A stretch of 44,801 nt of DNA from an uncultured Clostridia bacterium (GTDB taxonomy: Bacteria; Bacillota; Clostridia; Christensenellales; UBA1242): positions 1 to 44,801 of the forward strand of contig CALWQM010000004.1 of NCBI GenBank assembly GCA_944383685.1, in the 5' to 3' direction. The notes under the pieces were generated by a model. That model made no database searches. It was given only the letters and a program-made list of their open reading frames with translations, and was not told where the DNA came from. Both the position numbers and the translations under genes were made by a program. Positions 43,737 through 44,801 of this stretch are shown in pieces. The first letter of the stretch is position 1. Each line of letters starts with the position of its first letter.

Positions 43737-44411
43737 ATGGTTAAAGAAGATGACATTGTTGAAGAAAAGCCAAAACTTTGGCTTGCAATTCTTGTTGGCA
43801 TTGCCCTTGGTTTGGTTGGATGTGTTTTATGGGGACTTTTATATTTCCTTAAATATATATCTTGGATTGCTGCCTTTGTGATTGTATTTTTAATTGCATG
43901 GGGATATAAAAAATTTAATTTAAAATTAGAGAAAAAAGATTATATCATAATAAGTGTAATTGCCGTTGTTGAAGTTTTAATCACAATGTTCTTAACTCTA
44001 AATATCTCTGTTTATTTAGCGCTTATGGATTCAGGCTACACATTTTTTGAAACAACCTCTATAATGTTTGAAGTTATTGGCTCAAATACAGAACTTACTG
44101 TTGGATTTATAATTGATGCTGTTTTAAGCCTTGTTTGCTTGGTGATTGGAGTTGTCTGCTACCGTGCTTATGATAAGAGAAAAACACAGCAACTTGAAAA
44201 TTTAAAAAAGCCAACTGATGCGGTTGATGTAACCCCTAACACCCCAACAAGCGACCCAACAAAACCTGTTGAAATTGAGAAAGAACAAGCAGAAGTTAAT
44301 GAAAACAATTCACCTGTATCAACAGCAAGCACTGATAACCTAAACAATAAAGAAACTAAAACCGAAAATCAAACAACAGAAACCAAGAATCAACATACTG
44401 ACAATAAGTAA
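43737..44411 (+). CDS. Membrane protein, four segments and a disordered tail
   Basis: 224 residues. Membrane segments are at about 14-34, 38-57, 70-92 and 117-140. The last 75 residues are rich in T, N, E and Q and look disordered. No family is recognised. ATAGGAG precedes ATG. The 204 nt upstream hold AT-rich DNA with no clear consensus promoter. Confidence 0.7.
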   Translation: MVKEDDIVEEKPKLWLAILVGIALGLVGCVLWGLLYFLKYISWIAAFVIVFLIAWGYKKFNLKLEKKDYIIISVIAVVEVLITMFLTLNISVYLALMDSGYTFFETTSIMFEVIGSNTELTVGFIIDAVLSLVCLVIGVVCYRAYDKRKTQQLENLKKPTDAVDVTPNTPTSDPTKPVEIEKEQAEVNENNSPVSTASTDNLNNKETKTENQTTETKNQHTDNK

Positions 44412-44487
44412 CAAAGCGTATTTCATAATTGTCAAAATACTATTTCCCGCGAAAGCAATAAAAAAATAAAAAATTATAATAAAATAG

Positions 44488-44516
44488 TTGACAAATAAGG
44501 ACATAATTTGTATAAT
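44488..44516 (+). promoter_or_regulatory. Perfect consensus sigma-A promoter for the tRNA-Ile region
   Basis: TTGACA and TATAAT, 17 nt apart, each matching consensus exactly. Transcription would start near 44523 and run through both tRNA-Ile-like sequences to the terminator at 44762-44788. Such strength is usual for stable RNA genes. Confidence 0.85.
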
Positions 44517-44578
44517 AAAAAAGCATTCATAAAAATATGGGCTTATCCCCGCCAATATTTTTTAGAATGTTTATTTGA

Positions 44579-44664
44579 AGGATTGTAGCTCAGTCGGTTA
44601 GAGCACCACCCTGATAAGAAAAAAATTGGGGTTTGGAGACAGTGGTTCGACTCCACTCATTCCG
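44579..44664 (+). pseudogene. Rearranged tRNA-Ile copy (5' half joined to another 3' half)
   Basis: Bases 44580-44618 are identical to the 5' half of the next tRNA up to the anticodon (GAT). After that the anticodon stem partner is missing; about 22 unrelated bases follow, then a good T arm (AGTGG-TTCGACT-CCACT) and CATTCC, which pairs better with GGATTG than the partner in the next copy does. CCA is absent. It cannot fold as a normal tRNA. Confidence 0.6.
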
Positions 44665-44679
44665 AGAAAAATTTAATAT

Positions 44680-44756
44680 AGGATTGTAGCTCAGTCGGTT
44701 AGAGCACCACCCTGATAAGGTGGGGGTCGGTGGTTCGAGTCCCCTCAAGCCAACCA
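44680..44756 (+). tRNA. tRNA-Ile (anticodon GAT), CCA encoded, with mismatched stems
   Basis: D arm, anticodon arm (CCACC-CTGATAA-GGTGG) and T loop TTCGAGT are normal, and ACCA ends it. The acceptor stem has two mismatches (5' AGGATTG against 3' CAAGCCA) and the T stem one (GGTGG against CCCCT). The 5' end may have been exchanged with the neighbouring copy. It could be functional at reduced efficiency, or this end of the sequence may hold an assembly error. Confidence 0.75.
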
Positions 44757-44761
44757 CACCG

Positions 44762-44788
44762 AAAGTCCCTAAATTAGGGACTTTTCTT
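44762..44788 (+). terminator. Terminator after tRNA-Ile
   Basis: AAAGTCCCT pairs perfectly with AGGGACTTT across 5 nt, followed by TCTTATTTT. Confidence 0.8.
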
Positions 44789-44801
44789 ATTTTAAAATAA
44801 C

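Overview
The window is AT-rich, low-GC bacterial chromosome, most likely from a Clostridia-like member of the Bacillota, probably a gut lineage. The evidence is the dnaG-rpoD arrangement, addB-addA instead of recBCD, a yqzL-like gene in front of recO, a BclA-like surface protein and strong AGGAGG ribosome sites. The species cannot be named from the sequence. The genetic code looks standard: TAA, TAG and TGA all end genes here.

Bases 1-10191 (host, minus strand): a beta-helix-like protein, a coiled-coil C4 zinc-ribbon protein, rpoD and dnaG, an unknown 498-residue protein, groES-groEL, an unknown protein, a metallo-beta-lactamase-fold hydrolase, a carboxymuconolactone decarboxylase-like protein and tRNA-Pro(CGG). 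A compact four-way-junction sequence lies between rpoD and the zinc-ribbon gene.

Bases 10550-27164 (integrated element, about 16.6 kb): it is bounded by 45-bp direct repeats of the 3' end of tRNA-Gly(CCC). The intact tRNA is at the right end, next to a tyrosine recombinase. An XRE repressor faces a leftward early promoter across three evenly spaced ATCGTG sites. The leftward genes are small early genes, a winged-helix replication protein, a 26-residue membrane peptide, a run of membrane-anchored surface proteins, hairpin-rich non-coding DNA, several very basic small proteins, a Zot/pI-like ATPase, a DnaB-type helicase and, at the far end, a DUF3800 gene bracketed by bipartite repeats. I see no terminase, portal, capsid, tail, relaxase or type IV secretion gene. 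The best reading is a cryptic inovirus-like or otherwise membrane-extruded prophage of a Gram-positive host. This is the most novel part of the window. Two genes are interrupted: a DUF6273 surface protein by one in-frame TAG, and a small coiled-coil gene in front of the integrase by one extra A.

Bases 27330-44411 (host): a SecB-like protein, a glycosyltransferase with repeats, a HAD-like protein overlapping a PflA-like radical SAM enzyme, a membrane protein, an 819-residue membrane coiled-coil protein with five AT-hook cores, addA and addB, a Myb/RsfA-like DNA-binding protein, an unknown protein convergent with recO, yqzL-like, a BclA-like surface protein and a four-segment membrane protein. 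The window ends with a consensus promoter, a rearranged tRNA-Ile copy, a more complete tRNA-Ile(GAT) and a terminator.
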